DNA of 64,000 bases from Meandrina meandrites (GCA_963693305.1 OY855904.1:12422496-12486495), one strand, 5' to 3'; shown: positions 9,689 through 22,883, counted from the stretch's first letter. The notes: a model not told the origin generated them from the sequence alone. Program-made: numbers and translations.

Positions 9689-12600
9689 CTATTTGTTTAC
9701 AGCACAATACTGAATAGGCTTGTGAAATCCCCACTCTGGATGGATGGTAAAATGCCGTCCATAGGCCCTGTGCGGCTGTGTGAACATAGAACTCTTGTTT
9801 ATGGCACCGTCACTAGGTACTTTGTAAACTGGGAGGTGGTGCCATGTCTGGAACTGTTGTCGCACATGAACTGGAAGACGCTGCCTGGCTTTCTGGTAGT
9901 ATGACTGTTTAGTAATGTCTGGAGCCCTTTTGGGATTGTACAGCAGTTTACCACGAGATACAATGCTTTCCTCCCTGGGGAATACCAAGCAAGGGTCAGA
10001 GTATGGGATTCAATTATTTTTTTTAAAAAACAATCATGCGTTACAGGGGTTCATTAGATAAAAACACTCTTGCTAAGAAGAACAAGGTTTCATTAATAAT
10101 TATTGAGACTAGTGCTTGAAAGTATTTAAGACGGAATCCACCAGGAAGTCGAGTAATATTTATTTACGTTGGACAAAAATCGAGTACCAGAATAATTTAA
10201 ATCCTATTGCGTTATTTTCTACCCTAAATAAAAGGTAAAGATGTAAGTAATTATCATTGATAACACCAACAACAATTTCTTATCAGAGTCTTAGAAAATG
10301 AATTTCAAAGTTCACAAGCTATAGGGAAATTCTCACGTGCAGCCATTTTGTAAAATCGTCTTTAAGCGATTCAGTGGAATTCAGTGAAATTTCAAAATTT
10401 GTTTTCGGTGTTTGGTGTTGTTAGAAAAGATTTCTTTTGATAAGATATTTGAAGTAGTAACACAAATGTTTGAAATAAGGTGTAAATAATATTTTGGTAC
10501 AACAATTTCTTATCAGAGCCTGAGAAAATGAAATTTAATGTTCACAAGCTATAGGCAAAAGCTCGCGTCTTTTAAGCGATTTAGTGGAATTCAGCAGAAC
10601 TTTGAGATTGGTTTTCGATGTTTGGTGTTGTTAGAAAAGATTTCTTTTGATAAGATATTTGAAGCAGTAACACAAAAGCTTGCAATAAGGTGTAAATAAT
10701 TTTGGTAGATAATTTTGTCCAACAACTACTCGAAGTCCTGGCGGATTCCGTCTTAATATCACTAGCCCACATAGAGCTACATGTATGCTGATATGTCCAA
10801 TATTAGACCTTTCATAACAGAAGTAGTACTTAAAACCAACTTGAATGATGTGGACAAAGTTTTGTAGAAGACATGTCCTTAGACACACTAAAAGATATGC
10901 ACAAAGACCTTGTTCACAATTGACAACTAAATGTTGAGATAATCATGACTATGTACAGCTGTAGTAACATACTATCTTGATACAATCACACACTCAAGAA
11001 TTTATAAAATTCTTGTAACTGAAGCTGTTGTGTGCAAATTATGATTGATAACTGACATTATGTAAACTTTCTTGGTGAACAATTATTTAACCATTTCTTC
11101 TTTAACAGTTTATGACAACAGTAAAAACTTGGAATATAGCTCGCATATTCACTCACGTGACCAGCGGCCATATTGGTTTACCTAAACAGAAGACGATTTT
11201 TGAATAAATAGATTTTAATTCCTGGTGGGATGGTTTGGTACACCAATATGGCCCCCGTTTCTTTGTTTTGGAACACCGATATGACTGCCATGACATCATG
11301 TGAATATGCTCCATTGGAAGAACACACAAAAAGCTTGTGAAAAATCATTTGCCTTTTTGGCTTGTAATTTACTAAATGAATGAATTCTTCCAGAATGGTT
11401 TATTGGCATAATTAACCATGATACCACAAGTATAGACTACTCAATATAAACTTGTGGACTGGGGTTCATTGGGTCATTTATTCTCATAGTACTATGGAAT
11501 AACAGCTCACTATATGTACATGTACATACAGACATGCACATACCTGGCCAATGCCTCTAGAGTTTCCTCAATTCTTCCACTGTCGCAGATCTCACAGTTA
11601 CCCTCTGAGTGGTCATGGTTTAATTTAAGGCCAAGGGTACCCATCTTGTCTGTCTTCACTCCAGACAGGGTGCTGAAGAACTTCAGTGCCAATTCACGCT
11701 CTTTTGTTTAAAAACAACAATAAGTAATTAAGATTTATCAAGTAAATATGGAAAGTAATATAAAAAAACAGCAAACTCTGAGCATTTAGCAACCAAATTA
11801 ATAATATTGGTAAAAAGGTAGAGTCTGCATACAAGCCTAGTGGCCTATCTGGCTGGAGCTTATCCCGGTCTCCATTGCATTAAGCAACTAAGAGTATTTC
11901 TACTCCCCCTGGATGAGATGCTATTCCATTGCAGGGTTACAGTACCCCCAGCAGTAAATTCGCCGCCCAGTGCACTAACCATTAGGCCATTACCTCCCAA
12001 ATTAATAATATTAATAACTATTAATTAATAATAATATGGGGAAGTGCTGAAAAGCTGAAAGCAGCCACCTGATATAGTGTTTTCATTTGATTATAAATAT
12101 TAACCTTTGTCTGTAGCTGTTTTCAACCATTTATCCACTGCTTCCAATGACTGTGGATGAATTGTCTTCTTGATGGACTGAAATATAAAATAAGATAGCA
12201 TTCAGCCAAGGGAAAGAGGAGCTTTTAAGATGGAAAGTGATTAATAAATTATGAATTGGTTTAGTGTACTTGCAAATACTTAAGAATTCTCCATATGAAA
12301 TACATGTAAATATGGTGGTGGGTTATATATCTCCATCAAAACATATTACAGTCAGCTCTAAAATAATACCTCCCCTGTTCAAAGCTGTATAAGAGGGACT
12401 TATATTAATAAAAGGGTGGAGGAAGTTAATAATTTGTCTTATAAATGTTTAAAATACTTGTTACACTTGTTTGCACTTAGTCCTTTTCCATAATTTTATG
12501 CAAACTAGCTACAGTAGTCTACTAAACTTAATGCAAAATTAACCATTTATTGTAAAACATTTGTCCAAAACTTGCCAGAGCATGTGTACATGCGTTCCTT

Positions 12601-14135
12601 CCTAAGCCACAACATGTCCGCCACCACCATGTAGCAAAATAATTACAACAAGAATATCGAAACAGAAGCTGCTTTTACAGAGAGTGCAAGTAAATACCTT
12701 CTCCAGGGCAATCCTTTTTGCCTCTGCCGGATCTTGTACAATACTTTTATCTTTGGAAAGAATGATATTTTCATTAGCATTTAACTTATATTGGACTGTA
12801 CGATATACATGTAGTTAATGTACATGTAGGATTCATCAAAGTCCCTGATTAATAAATCTCAATTAATTAATATTTATTTTGTGTTAATTTATTAACCAAA
12901 AATTAACTGGCCCAACCTAAAGGAAATGCTTTCTTATGACAAACAATGAATATTATCTAATTATCACAGACTATAATTTGCTTCCTGCTTAATTACCTCG
13001 GGAAGTTGGCTCTTTGGACTGCTTTCCCACTGCAGGCAATGAAGTCTATACACCAAGGAAAAAAGAGACCAATACACACTGTTCAAAACAAACCTGGGAT
13101 GGGGTACTCCCTTATATAAGCTGTAGTTTACATGTATATGCAGCCTCAACAGTAAGGTTTTTGAAACATTTAGGTGTGAAATAAGGTTTTGATTTTGACC
13201 ATTTTGGTCTGACATTCACATAGGGTATGGTTTATGTGTTCTGGTCAGCAAGTCTTCAACTTTATTTGCCACTCAAATCCTTTTTACATCAGTTAAGAAG
13301 AAAACAGTAGATATTGAGTAGCAGCAAGACCTCTGCAAGCTTGTTATCGCTTTTCTAAGGAGATCTCAAGATGGAGAACTGTGGATGGTATTATTCCTCT
13401 GTGGAGGAGTGAGATTAAATTAACTTTGAGAATTTGAAGCCCCTCTCAAATGATCATGTAAAACAAAGCAGTTTCTGGGTAGGCTGATGCTCTGAAATAG
13501 AGTGTTGAATTTTGGGTCAGGTCTGAAATAATTTTATAACTAATTAAAAGGAATTCACATATTTTGGTCTGAAATAGGGTACCAGTAAATGTTTTGAGGA
13601 GCACTCCACAGGGTTTATAAAAAATCTAAATGTTCATTATAATGGTCTGAAAAGGGTAAAAGTCAATATGGTCACTTACAGATGTTATTCGGTTTTACTT
13701 TACAGTACCTACTTAAGTACCGGTAGTTTTTTTTGGTAACATGACATACATGTACAAGAGGTGCTGGCTCAGGGGCATTCAATCCCCGGGGGAGATACTC
13801 TGTATATTTTTGGGTGGGGGTGTGCTGCTGGGACCCTGAAACCCTCACCCTATATACCAGACCATGTTTAGCTGACTTTGGAACCCAATACTAGACTAGA
13901 CACCGAAAATCCCTACCCTATCCCAGACTTGCTCTTTTAAGAACTGTAGCACTATTAGTGATTTTAATGTAATACCATCTGTCAACAACATTGCTTTAGG
14001 AAAGCCTCTTTCTCTTCCGAGTTTCTATTCTTATTCTGGACTTAATTCTTCATACCACTGATCAGTTTTCCGGTCAAGGATATCCTATTCTAGACCAAAA
14101 CTCTCTGATTTCTATATCCTATCCCAGACTAAACT

Positions 14136-14178
<43 letters not shown>

Positions 14179-16710
14179 TCACATATGGGAGTGCCCCCCC
14201 ACCCGGAATTCAACTGATATGAAAATTTTGGTTGATAATGGCAAAAAAACATATTCTCTGACAGATTATTCACTGTGGCTAAGAAACAAGATATGGAAGT
14301 AAGGAAAAGCTTCTTATTAGCCATGTACAGTACTAGATTTTATCAACAAAAATGAATGATATATCAAATGCAATAGAAACAAGTGCCAGTTCTCATTTTT
14401 ATTTATGACTTTGGCACTTCCAATTTATTATTTTTAATAGGTTATCACTTTTCAAGAAAAGGACCCCCTTACTTGATTCAATGGAGTGAGTTGCCTCTGT
14501 AGGGGACTCTTCCTTATGGAATTAGCTGCAGACTGTAACCTTGGTACTACAGTGTATATCAAACAACATCTTTGTTAGTAATTCCAACAATATCATAACA
14601 CTCCGCTATAAATTTTTAACATAAGTTAATTATTACTGCCAATAATAAATATTACACTTCTGTGACTTACAATCTGCCTTTCCCCGGGAGGGTGGATTTA
14701 TCTGTGCACTGCCTTGGAATCTTCTACTCAGTGCAGACATCCTGGACCCCAGCTGACCTCTCTCGGCATCATATCCACCTGTGTATATTTTATTGATAAG
14801 AGCAGTGACAAAAAATTTAACAGGTGCTTGCTGCAAACCCTCATGCAATGATTATGTTGGGTGATTATTGGTAATTACAATTTGATCAAGTCACATCAAC
14901 AGGCCTTTCCTGTTCTTGCGCATTGTCCATCTGCCAGTCATTAGCTCAGTTTGACGCTGGGCAAGCACGCAAGCGAGTGATTTACGAGTCTGGGTAAATG
15001 AAGTGGACTTGAAGCTACAGAATGAACTATGTGTAAAACAGTAAAAATAAACTGTCACATAACAAAATTGAAAATCATTAAAAAAAACCAGTATTTATTT
15101 TGTAGCTTCTATTATAATTTTAAACTGATAAAAATTGCACAGATCTTAACAGCAGGACTATATGCACTCTGATGAAAGTCTGCTGACATGGGCCAGGCAT
15201 AAATATAGCGAGATAAACTGCATGAAAAATCAGCCTTAAAATTAGATACATGTAAGCCCCATCCTCTGCGTGGAAATGGGTTTAATTCATCTCACCTGCT
15301 GACCAAGGCTGATCAGTTCTGTTTTGTTGAATCAGTCGTGATGGAACATGCCATCCCATGAAACTCTGGAATGAGATGTTATTTATAAATTATTATGTTA
15401 TGTTAATTTCACTTGTATTTTTATAAAACAAGTTGTATTCCGGACAGATGAAATATACTTTTGGTGCAAATGGATTGTCTTATATTTGAACTTCAGCATA
15501 CGGTGGTCTCAATTTAAGTATTATCTCTGAATTTTGGAAAAGAAAAACTTTAATATGCGATTAAATATACAGCATTGGCATTCCAGCTTTTCATTTTTAC
15601 TGTATTTTTATTTATTTATTTATTATATTTTTTTTACATGCTCAGGTGATAACAACCACTATAGTAGTAATAGACCATTTTGTATTCTCGATATTGGACT
15701 GGAATTAGCTTGCAATGGAGGCTAATTATGCAGGGGGAATATCATTAAAAAGAGCTTCACGTCTGATTTGCATTAGAAAAGATTTACCCGCATTAGCCTT
15801 CATTAATTGCAAGCTAGTTCTAGGGCAATACCGAGAATACGAAAAACGGTCTGTTACTTTGCTAGTTGTGAGATTACGGCTAGGAATTTATTTAGTAAAA
15901 TTTATGGGAAGTCGCCTCCCCTCCCCTCCCCCCTGCTTCAAATTAATGTAAGTCACATTCTAAATTTTGATTAGCTAATATAATGAAGCAAGGTAATGGA
16001 TGACCTGAGCTGAAATGGCTTCCTTTCACATGATTATATGCATGGTCAAATAAGTTCACTTTCATGTAAATGTTTCGCTGTAAATAACATTTTCAATGAA
16101 CATGTAGTGGGAAACAATTGCTTTATAATAGGAATGAGTCAAATAACTTAAGCGTTTTTGGGATTCACTCTGTATGCTACTTATGTAAATATTCTGAGTG
16201 AAACAGCTCATCGCATTTCAGAAATTGTAATTAGTTTAAACTGAGTTACACAAGTTTGCCCAACAGCTTGAAAGCACTGATCACAGGACGGTCAATGTTT
16301 GTCACCAGTGTGAATAGAGATAGATTCCACATAGAGATAGAGATAGATTCCGCGTAGTGACCCATGAATTTTCGCTGTAAACAAATCAAGACAAAAGCTC
16401 AATTTTTTGTCCTCGACACCTTATGCGACAAGACACAAAAAACTCGAAGAGTCCTTGATAACATTGCAAAGTTCGATTACTAAGTTAATTAGCAACATAC
16501 CGGTACAGAAGACGCGCTCGCCGCCGATCCAGTTCTTTGACCTTCTCCTTGCTTTTGAGTGGCTTTTGCGCCGGCATTGGTGGTGCTATATGGTGTTCCC
16601 GGCGGGAAAACTCGGGAAGATTCCTGTTTGTACTTGATTTTTATCGATCGTAGAAACCCAGCCGGTAAGCTGTCCGTTCTTGAGTCGCCGATTAAATCTA
16701 TAAGATCCAT
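9689..16710 (-). CDS. Uncharacterised 329-residue protein, eight exons
   Basis: Exons on the minus strand: 16710-16501, 15365-15296, 14778-14671, 13029-12997, 12750-12698, 12177-12105, 11700-11544, 9974-9689. All junctions are AG/GT and phases close over 990 bases. The N-terminus is MDLIDLIGDSRTDSL; residues about 45-70 are low-complexity (AGAKATQKQGEGQ, SAASASS). Then come a Trp-rich piece (MGWHVPSRLIQQNRTDQPWS), a helical segment (EAVDKWLKTATDKERELALKFFSTLSG), a possible metal site HDHSEGNCEIC (H-x-H-x4-C-x2-C) and a basic, aromatic C-terminus ending GRHFTIHPEWGFHKPIQYCAVNK. No signal peptide or membrane span. I do not recognise the family. Short Pro/Trp/Tyr-rich segments recall microtubule inner proteins of cilia, but that is a guess from composition. 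Exon 4 (33 bases) and exon 2 are the least certain. Confidence 0.75.
10109..10768. mobile_element. TIR element with internally duplicated core
   Basis: Inverted ends share TTAAGACGGAATCC, a CAGGA-TCGAGTA stretch and GTTGGACAAAA (about 10127-10180 against 10715-10756), with CTAGTG just outside both. Inside, a block of about 220 bases occurs twice in tandem (about 10271-10499 and 10501-10714), each starting CAACAATTTCTTATCAGAG and containing TTGTTAGAAAAGATTTCTTT. Non-coding; lies in the last intron of the unknown gene. Confidence 0.7.
11139..11311. repeat. Foldback MITE, CCATATTGGT type
   Basis: The left arm CTCGCATATTCACTCACGTG through CCATATTGGT and the right arm (AACACCGATATGACTGCCAT through GTGAATATGCTC) are imperfect inverted copies about 40 bases long. 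CACCAATATGGC occurs again inside. No coding capacity. Confidence 0.65.
11831..11996 (-). mobile_element. tRNA-derived SINE fragment
   Basis: On the minus strand it begins GGAGGTAATGGCCTAATGGT and continues TAGTGCACTGGGCGGCGAAT. TGGCCTAATGGT is a good pol III A box; the B box is degraded. The body (GCAATGGAGACCGGGATAAG) is not tRNA. Sits in an intron of the unknown gene. Confidence 0.55.
13784..14207. mobile_element. CCCGGG-ended TIR element, about 420 bp
   Basis: The left end CCCCGGGGGAGATACTCTGT and the right end (complement CCGGGTGGGGGGCACTCCCA) are imperfect inverted repeats that continue through TATGTGCTGCTG-like sequence. The interior repeats CCTATCCCAGACT-type strings (13918, 14118). 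Same broad terminal type as 23338-23528. Non-coding. Confidence 0.6.
15654..15872. repeat. Hairpin MITE in intron 1 of the unknown gene
   Basis: TAATAGACCATTTTGTATTC and the following TCGATATTGGACTGGAATTAGCTTGCAAT are mirrored as an inverted copy at about 15806-15858 with several mismatches. The outer CAACCACTATAGTAG / CTAGTTGTGAG ends are weakly inverted too. Confidence 0.65.
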
Positions 16711-17294
16711 GGCTGAAAGTTTTCGAAGTTACTTTCACAATTGTTCGCTACTCGCACTCCATTTTGTCGCGTTCGATAGAGCCTTGACAACGAACCCTGC
16801 TGGCTTCAACATTGGACTGGACTTTTGGATCATAGACCAGTGGACTGTAAGGAAAGAACGTGGAACCGATGCGTAGTTGTGTGAGGTCACCGGGATACTT
16901 TTGTTGTTTTTTTAGATAAACTAGTTTTTGGTTTATCATATATTAAATCTAAAGGCTGGTATTCACAAGCAAGGGAGTCGGAGTCGTTATCAGAGGCGCA
17001 GAGCGTTACGTCGTTACGTAACTGACGGAGTTGTAAACTGAGTTTCCGATCCCGCTTATGACTCCGTCGCTTATGATCCAGTAAAAACAAGATTGTCGGA
17101 GTCTCAAGCATAAAGCCTTTAAGGTTAGTTAATCACAATGCATATGCTAGCCCTCAGGTCTCCGAGTACTTCCTTTCTGCTTGCGATCACGACAATCCGA
17201 ATTGAAAATTGAAACCTGCCGTGCGCCAGAAGCCTGAAACTCTTCGAGTTCGCAAGTTTCGTCTGGTTAGGTCCTCAGTCTAAGCATGGCTGCA

Positions 17295-17512
17295 ATCTTT
17301 GACAAAAGTCGTTGGCACATCAACCCCCATCCCCCCTGCAGTGTTGGATATAGCGCAATGTGGCCGAACTCCTTGTCCATTGCGTCTCAGTAAGAAAAAA
17401 TAAGAAGGAAAAGTAGCAGTAATCGGAGGCATTAATTTTTGCATGCTACGCAACATTGTAAAGGGAGAGAGAGGGGGAGTTACTAAATATTTTGGTGTTT
17501 CATTTGAAAAAA
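17295..17512 (+). repeat. Dispersed repeat, copy 1
   Basis: Shares with 53222-53462, in the same orientation, the blocks ATCTTTGACAAAA / GTTGGCACATCAAC / GTGGCCGAACTCCT / GCATGCTACGCAACATTGT and a purine-rich GGGGGAGTT tail. The second copy has a long C-run where this one has CCCCCATCCCCCC. No frame is conserved between the copies. Confidence 0.6.
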
Positions 17513-18612
17513 AAAAGGCAAATGTGACAAGATTTTGACTGATTGTGGCTTCCTACGTTGGAGTTTATAAAACTGATTTCGGACGTGTTTCTTTTCTCTC
17601 GCGATAAAAGATCAACCCACAGTTTTGCCAGTATAAACTCCACGGACGGGCGGGTTACGGGACGCCCTCTTTTTATTACCCAAGTTTTCCCAACATCGGG
17701 AGACTGGAACCAGCTGATGCGCACAAAAGGCTAGCATTCAGAAGCGCGGTTTGTAAAGAGTCCAAAGTACAAATTACAGCGAGGTCTGATGTGTAAATTT
17801 TTGTTTTGAGGATTGAGCTGAGATGGGCTCGATTACCAGCCGCTGTTCGGGGAATGAGCCCGCGCTCCTCCCCGAAACGACGGCAAAGGCAAAGTTCGTA
17901 TTGGTGGTTTTCACTGTCACGCAATTAAAAAATGAAATCGAAACCATTCAGCGACAGAAGCTATGAATTTCAGATATTATAGAAGATAAATAGATAAACG
18001 ATTTGTCCAAATCTCAGGTCTTTGCGGTGCACCGTTTGCGAGTTATTTGCCGAAACTTTGCACGCAAATTTATAAAGCTCAGTATGGAGACGCCATATTT
18101 GTGTCTTTCCGAGGGGCACAAACATGGCCGCCGTGATGTCAGAGAAACCATCTGGAACTAAATTTTCCTATTAATAGTGACTGCTTTTGGCTCATGATCT
18201 ATTACACTTTCACATAAACAGCACTTAGTACATTGGGAATGTTCGATCTGCAAAAGTGGAAAGGAAAGGCCTTTTTTGAATCAAGACAACTTTGTCACGG
18301 CACTCAGCTTGATATCACATACGGCGGAGAACTTGAATATTCAAAATGATCTGTTTTTAAAACGAAGGGCACAACCAAGCTGAAAATTTGCAAAAAGATA
18401 TATTTTTAGTTTATCTTACACCTAGTGATATCAAAAGTTTAGCAGGCCTATTGAATTTTGATTTCAGAATTTTATGACGTAACATGAAAACCAAGACATG
18501 TATTTTTTATGCCATTTCTGGTGATCAGTAACGACGCATAAATTAAATTTTGAATCTACGTCACAGACACGATCGGCCACTCACGCGTCCAGCCGTCACT
18601 TGTCGGGGAGGA

Positions 18613-19970
18613 GGGGGATGAATAGGGGTATGCAAATCCGCCGATCCGTGGTATTTTTGGGCTACATCCGTCGATCCGACGTAATTTTTGTTCAAATCCG
18701 AATCCGCGTTACTTTAAAATTTTTCGTGTTATTTATAATTAGAAAGTAGCGTTGTAGCATGACAAAATGAATTAATAAATAACCTGTTAACTGCAATCGC
18801 AACAAATGCGGTACTTAACGGGGCTTTGCCACGGATTTTAACACATTTTTGAACAACCAAAATTTATGTTTGTGTCGAAGGAAACCAACAAATAATTGTC
18901 CGTTTTTATTAACAATTGCTATATTAGAGCACCGAAACTGTTAACAAGCGTCTTTAGCTGCAGATGGCTACGATCGTAGTTTAGCTTAACTTCTCAAGTT
19001 GTTTCCGCACGTCTACAAAAAAAGTCGATATTTTATAGCCGTAGTTAGATTTCTATCCACATATTAAGGTTACATCTTCCTTGTACAAAGGTAATGATTT
19101 TCATGGGTTAAGTTGCCTACCGCTAATTTCAGAACAGTTCAGACCAAAAATCTGCGAAATCCCCGTGACAGAGCTCCTTTAATATTTAAGCATTTTTCGT
19201 TACAGCTTCAAAACATTTAGAATTGGGGACAGAACTTATAGTGTTTCTTCAAACAGTTCAAATTTAAATCGTCAAGTATTCTGCAACCGTTACAAAATGA
19301 AAGTATCTGGTATTGCGTAAAAGATTTTTGAATCTCTTTACTGACCACTGACTTATACCACTTTGCACATGCTTCTGGCATAGCCGCAAATTTCAGAGGA
19401 GGTAGAACTCAACTTGACCATGTTGACTGGAATCGACGCAGCATCGAAACTTATTTTTTTTTAATATAATAATCGCTTTTGGCACCTTCGTTGTAGAAAA
19501 AGGCGACACACTCGATAGTCTTAACTTCCATTTTGCGATTTAAACTGACGCATTGAACTTGTCATATTAGTACATCTTGCATATTTAGATATTACAACAC
19601 TCAGGTCACTCAGCATGACCTGGAAGATGTACCAGGAACCGTGTACAAGGTTTCCTGACGTCATTTCCGTCATGCTGTCCATACTAGAATATACGTATAT
19701 GAGGTCAATAAAAGTCACGAGCAAGTCTCTAATAGAAAGTTAGCCGACAAAACACCAGCACATCGACCAACGCCTACCGAAAATTGATGATCCGATCCAC
19801 AATCCGAACTTCTAAACTAACAGAGTCCGGAAACCGGGCCAAAACTTTCAGCTGATCCACAATCCGCGGTAATTTTAAAATCCGCGAATCCGCTTGATTT
19901 ATCGCTGAAATCCGCAATCCGTAAGCTTTTTAAGACCAAATCCGCCGATCCGCGGAGCTATTCACCTCCC
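18613..19970. mobile_element. 1.36 kb non-autonomous DNA transposon with 10 bp TSD and ATCCGC subterminal repeats
   Basis: The direct repeat TCGGGGAGGA flanks the element exactly (18603-18612 and 19971-19980). The ends are 13-base inverted repeats with two mismatches (GGGGGATGAATAG / GGGAGGTGAATAG). About 110 bases at the left and about 190 at the right are packed with AATCCGC / GATCCG units, in the same orientation at both ends. The middle (about 18730-19770) is AT-rich and I found no transposase-like frame. A 10-base target duplication suits Mutator-like elements, but the class is inference. Confidence 0.8.
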
Positions 19971-21164
19971 TCGGGGAGGAAAGACCGAACACGAGAGGAC
20001 GGCGGAAATCGAGCCTAAGAGTGAGAGAGAGAGAGCGATGCTGTGGTAACTGGAATTAGCACTGTCCAGATCAAATGGGAGTTGGAAAACCGGGATATCC
20101 GCAATAAAATCCTTGAAACAATAGCGCGAAAAAGCCAACACCATCAAAATCAACCCTCATCTGGATCTCGTCGCGGAAACTATCATTAGATTAGACTAGG
20201 AGAAGTCCTTCTTCTCCAACTCATTAAGTGAAAGGGGGGACTGCTTGGTGTTCCAGAACAAAGTGGTCAACATTGGAAACCTTTCTCAAGTTTGTGGTGT
20301 GCCCTAGTAGGATGCAGTCATTCAAGAAGAGAACCTCACGTAGGATTTGTTCCAGCTAATGTTTCACCCGCAGATCTCTTCAGCTTAAATACCCTTCTTA
20401 TTTGCTTCTTGTATTTTCTGGAGGCGACATGTTTGTCCATTGCGGCATAAGTGGCGTATTTGCTGACTTGGGCTATGAAGCGAGGAAGAGATTGAACTGC
20501 ACTAGAGCTTGTCGAGAATGTGAGTAAATGTACGGAATCGGAGTAAATGTACTTCTGAACAGGTTGGTATGCAAGCCACAAGTGGTATTCTAGGTGAAAA
20601 GGAACTACCATATACAACAATGGTTGAATGTTCGCCGTATGGGCTCTTCACTGAATGGCATACAGGTAAGTCTCTTACACGTTGACTGCAGCTAATAGTT
20701 CTTGTTTTGTTCCTTTATAATTATTTTTCAATTTTTTTTTGCTGCAAATAAAACTAACAAAAACTTGGCGGGACAAGTTTTTGACAAATACCTCAAAAGG
20801 TGAAAACGCAACTCGGCGTTCGCTTCTTCAGCACAGCAATATCTCCATGCACCTTTAATCAGTAAAGTCGCTTCTCAGTTTTTGATAGTCTGAAATGTCA
20901 TCCGTCCACTCTTCCTTACCCCCCAGTAAGGAAGAAAGGACGATGACATTTCAGACTAAGTTTTTGATAGTTTACAAACTGAATTTTTGAGCAATTTGAC
21001 TTTTTTTACACTTTGCGGATGTTTGTTATCGCGCCATACTTGCCCGAGTCGAAATTTTGCCGTGAAATGTTATATTATAGAATAAATTACGAGATTAAGT
21101 TCTGGTTTGAAGTAGCCTTACTTTAGATTGGCCAAATACGTTTGGTTGGTCTCCTGGTGCAAGA

Positions 21165-21409
21165 TAGCCTGCGTAGCAAGCGTTGCCGTACGAGCAAAGT
21201 GCTATGTGTCGCGTGCGAACGAAGATTCTAGTCGCGCGAAAATGATTGGGGCGAGAGCAAAAAAGGGAAAGGAGCGGGGAGGGGGTGGGTGCCCCACCCC
21301 CTCCATGCTCCTTTTCCTTTTTTGCGCCTCAATTTTCGCGCGACCAGAATCTTTACTCGCGCGAGCGCATAGCACTTCGTTCGCACGGGAACGCTTGCTA
21401 CGCAGGCTA
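21165..21409. mobile_element. 245 bp MULE-type foldback MITE with 9 bp TSD
   Basis: GGTGCAAGA lies at 21156-21164 and again at 21410-21418. The terminal repeat TAGCCTGCGTAGCAAGCGTT is perfect at both ends, and imperfect pairing runs through almost the whole element (arms of about 115 bases, including GTCGCGCGAAAAT and a GGAGGGGGTGGG centre). A 9-base duplication is typical of Mutator-like transposons. The long frames read here on both strands are a by-product of the palindrome. Confidence 0.85.
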
Positions 21410-22883
21410 GGTGCAAGACTAGACAACGTTTTTTTGTCATTAGAGAAGGTTCAGAGTCCAGATTGTTTCTTTAGTTCAGTTCCTGGGGTGGTGAATGGGG
21501 AAACCACAATGAAGTTCGCCTACTAGAGATCATGAAAAACACATCGCTTATTCTGGCTTGTTATATGCACATCCAATGGTGCTACGATTTAGAGAATCCA
21601 GTGGCTCGAGTCTTTGGCTGATTTGGCGGTTAATTAAAGAAAGGTAGCGTAAATAAAACCTTGAGAACGTTATATGAAAGCAAATTATGAAATACCGGTG
21701 ATGGGATGAAACAATATTGCACCCCGCAAGGACTTATCTAGTCGAGTCTAGTCAGTCTTGTATAAAGTTTATTTATACAGCTCAAAAAACCTGGCCTTTA
21801 CCACTTTGACCAAGCCTTGACCGAGGGAAACAAAACATGAACAAAGGCCTTTTACTGTTTCTCGACTTTTTCGTTGGGTCAGCAACGAACTCCGCCGCAC
21901 TCAGTGTACTGCATGACGATGCATGCGTTGCAGGCATGCGTTGCTGTCAAATCACGTGCTCGCCTATGTAATACGAAACTCAGGACAGGCCAGATATCTT
22001 CCGAGGTTTGACCGTAGAAGTATTGCGGCGGGAATGGTCAAGAACCTTTTGCCAATAAAACGAAATCCTGATTTTAGATTATCAGAAAATGTCAGGGCAT
22101 ATGTGGATTACTGTGAGAGCACCAGTACTAGCTAACAGGAGGACTGGCTTTTTCGTGCAACGCGCGCAACTTCACGTTCACTGCACACACAGCGGGATCT
22201 TTTCGGCACAGTATTTGCGTAATCTGCATGGCCGAATCACACAGGAAATGAGGTCTACAATCTGACATTATGAGGTTATTCAAGGTCAGAGTCCATATGT
22301 ACTGATTTCTTCAGTCTGGGTACTTGTAACTGTCACAGGATGGCCTGATCGATCCGACGATATTCCAGACAACGAAATTATTTCTTTACCTGTTCCCCGC
22401 CTGGACTCTGCAAGAAACTACACGTAAGGGATACCTGTTCTGTTTATACTGCTGGTAAGTGACCATCTCCATTTATTGCAAAATCTGCAAAATCGAGACA
22501 CTGCAAAGGTTTTTTGTTCTGTTTTTCTCGCATATTGACTGCACGTACCTGGTAACTAGTACAAATCAATGAGACTTTACACATAACATTTCAACTATAT
22601 TTAGATTTGTGTATGTTTTGATACTTTTTATTCCATTTTTAAAATAATAATACATTTGTTGATTTTTTATGTTCTTGCCAGTTATTAAATTATAAACAGT
22701 TTCTTACACGAGCACTTCGCGGCCACATTTCGATTTGGACTTTACACCCTTCCCATCCCCACTACCAGTTTTGAAACTTCGAGTCACGTCATTTTAACTT
22801 TTAAGTATGCGTAAAATGAAAGTTACCTAGTAGTTCTTTTTCAACTTAGTTTGAACTTGAGTACTAATTCTCAAGGGAAATGC

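Noticed and set aside
20336..20620. 94-residue minus frame (LLTFSTSSSAVQSL, RKYKKQIRRVF) recalling the end of a GPCR
   Set aside because: The resemblance is slight, no other transmembrane exons lie nearby and there is no clear splice context.
21128..21526. 132-residue plus-strand frame and overlapping minus frames
   Set aside because: Explained by the palindromic MULE-type MITE; frames appear on both strands because the arms are complementary.
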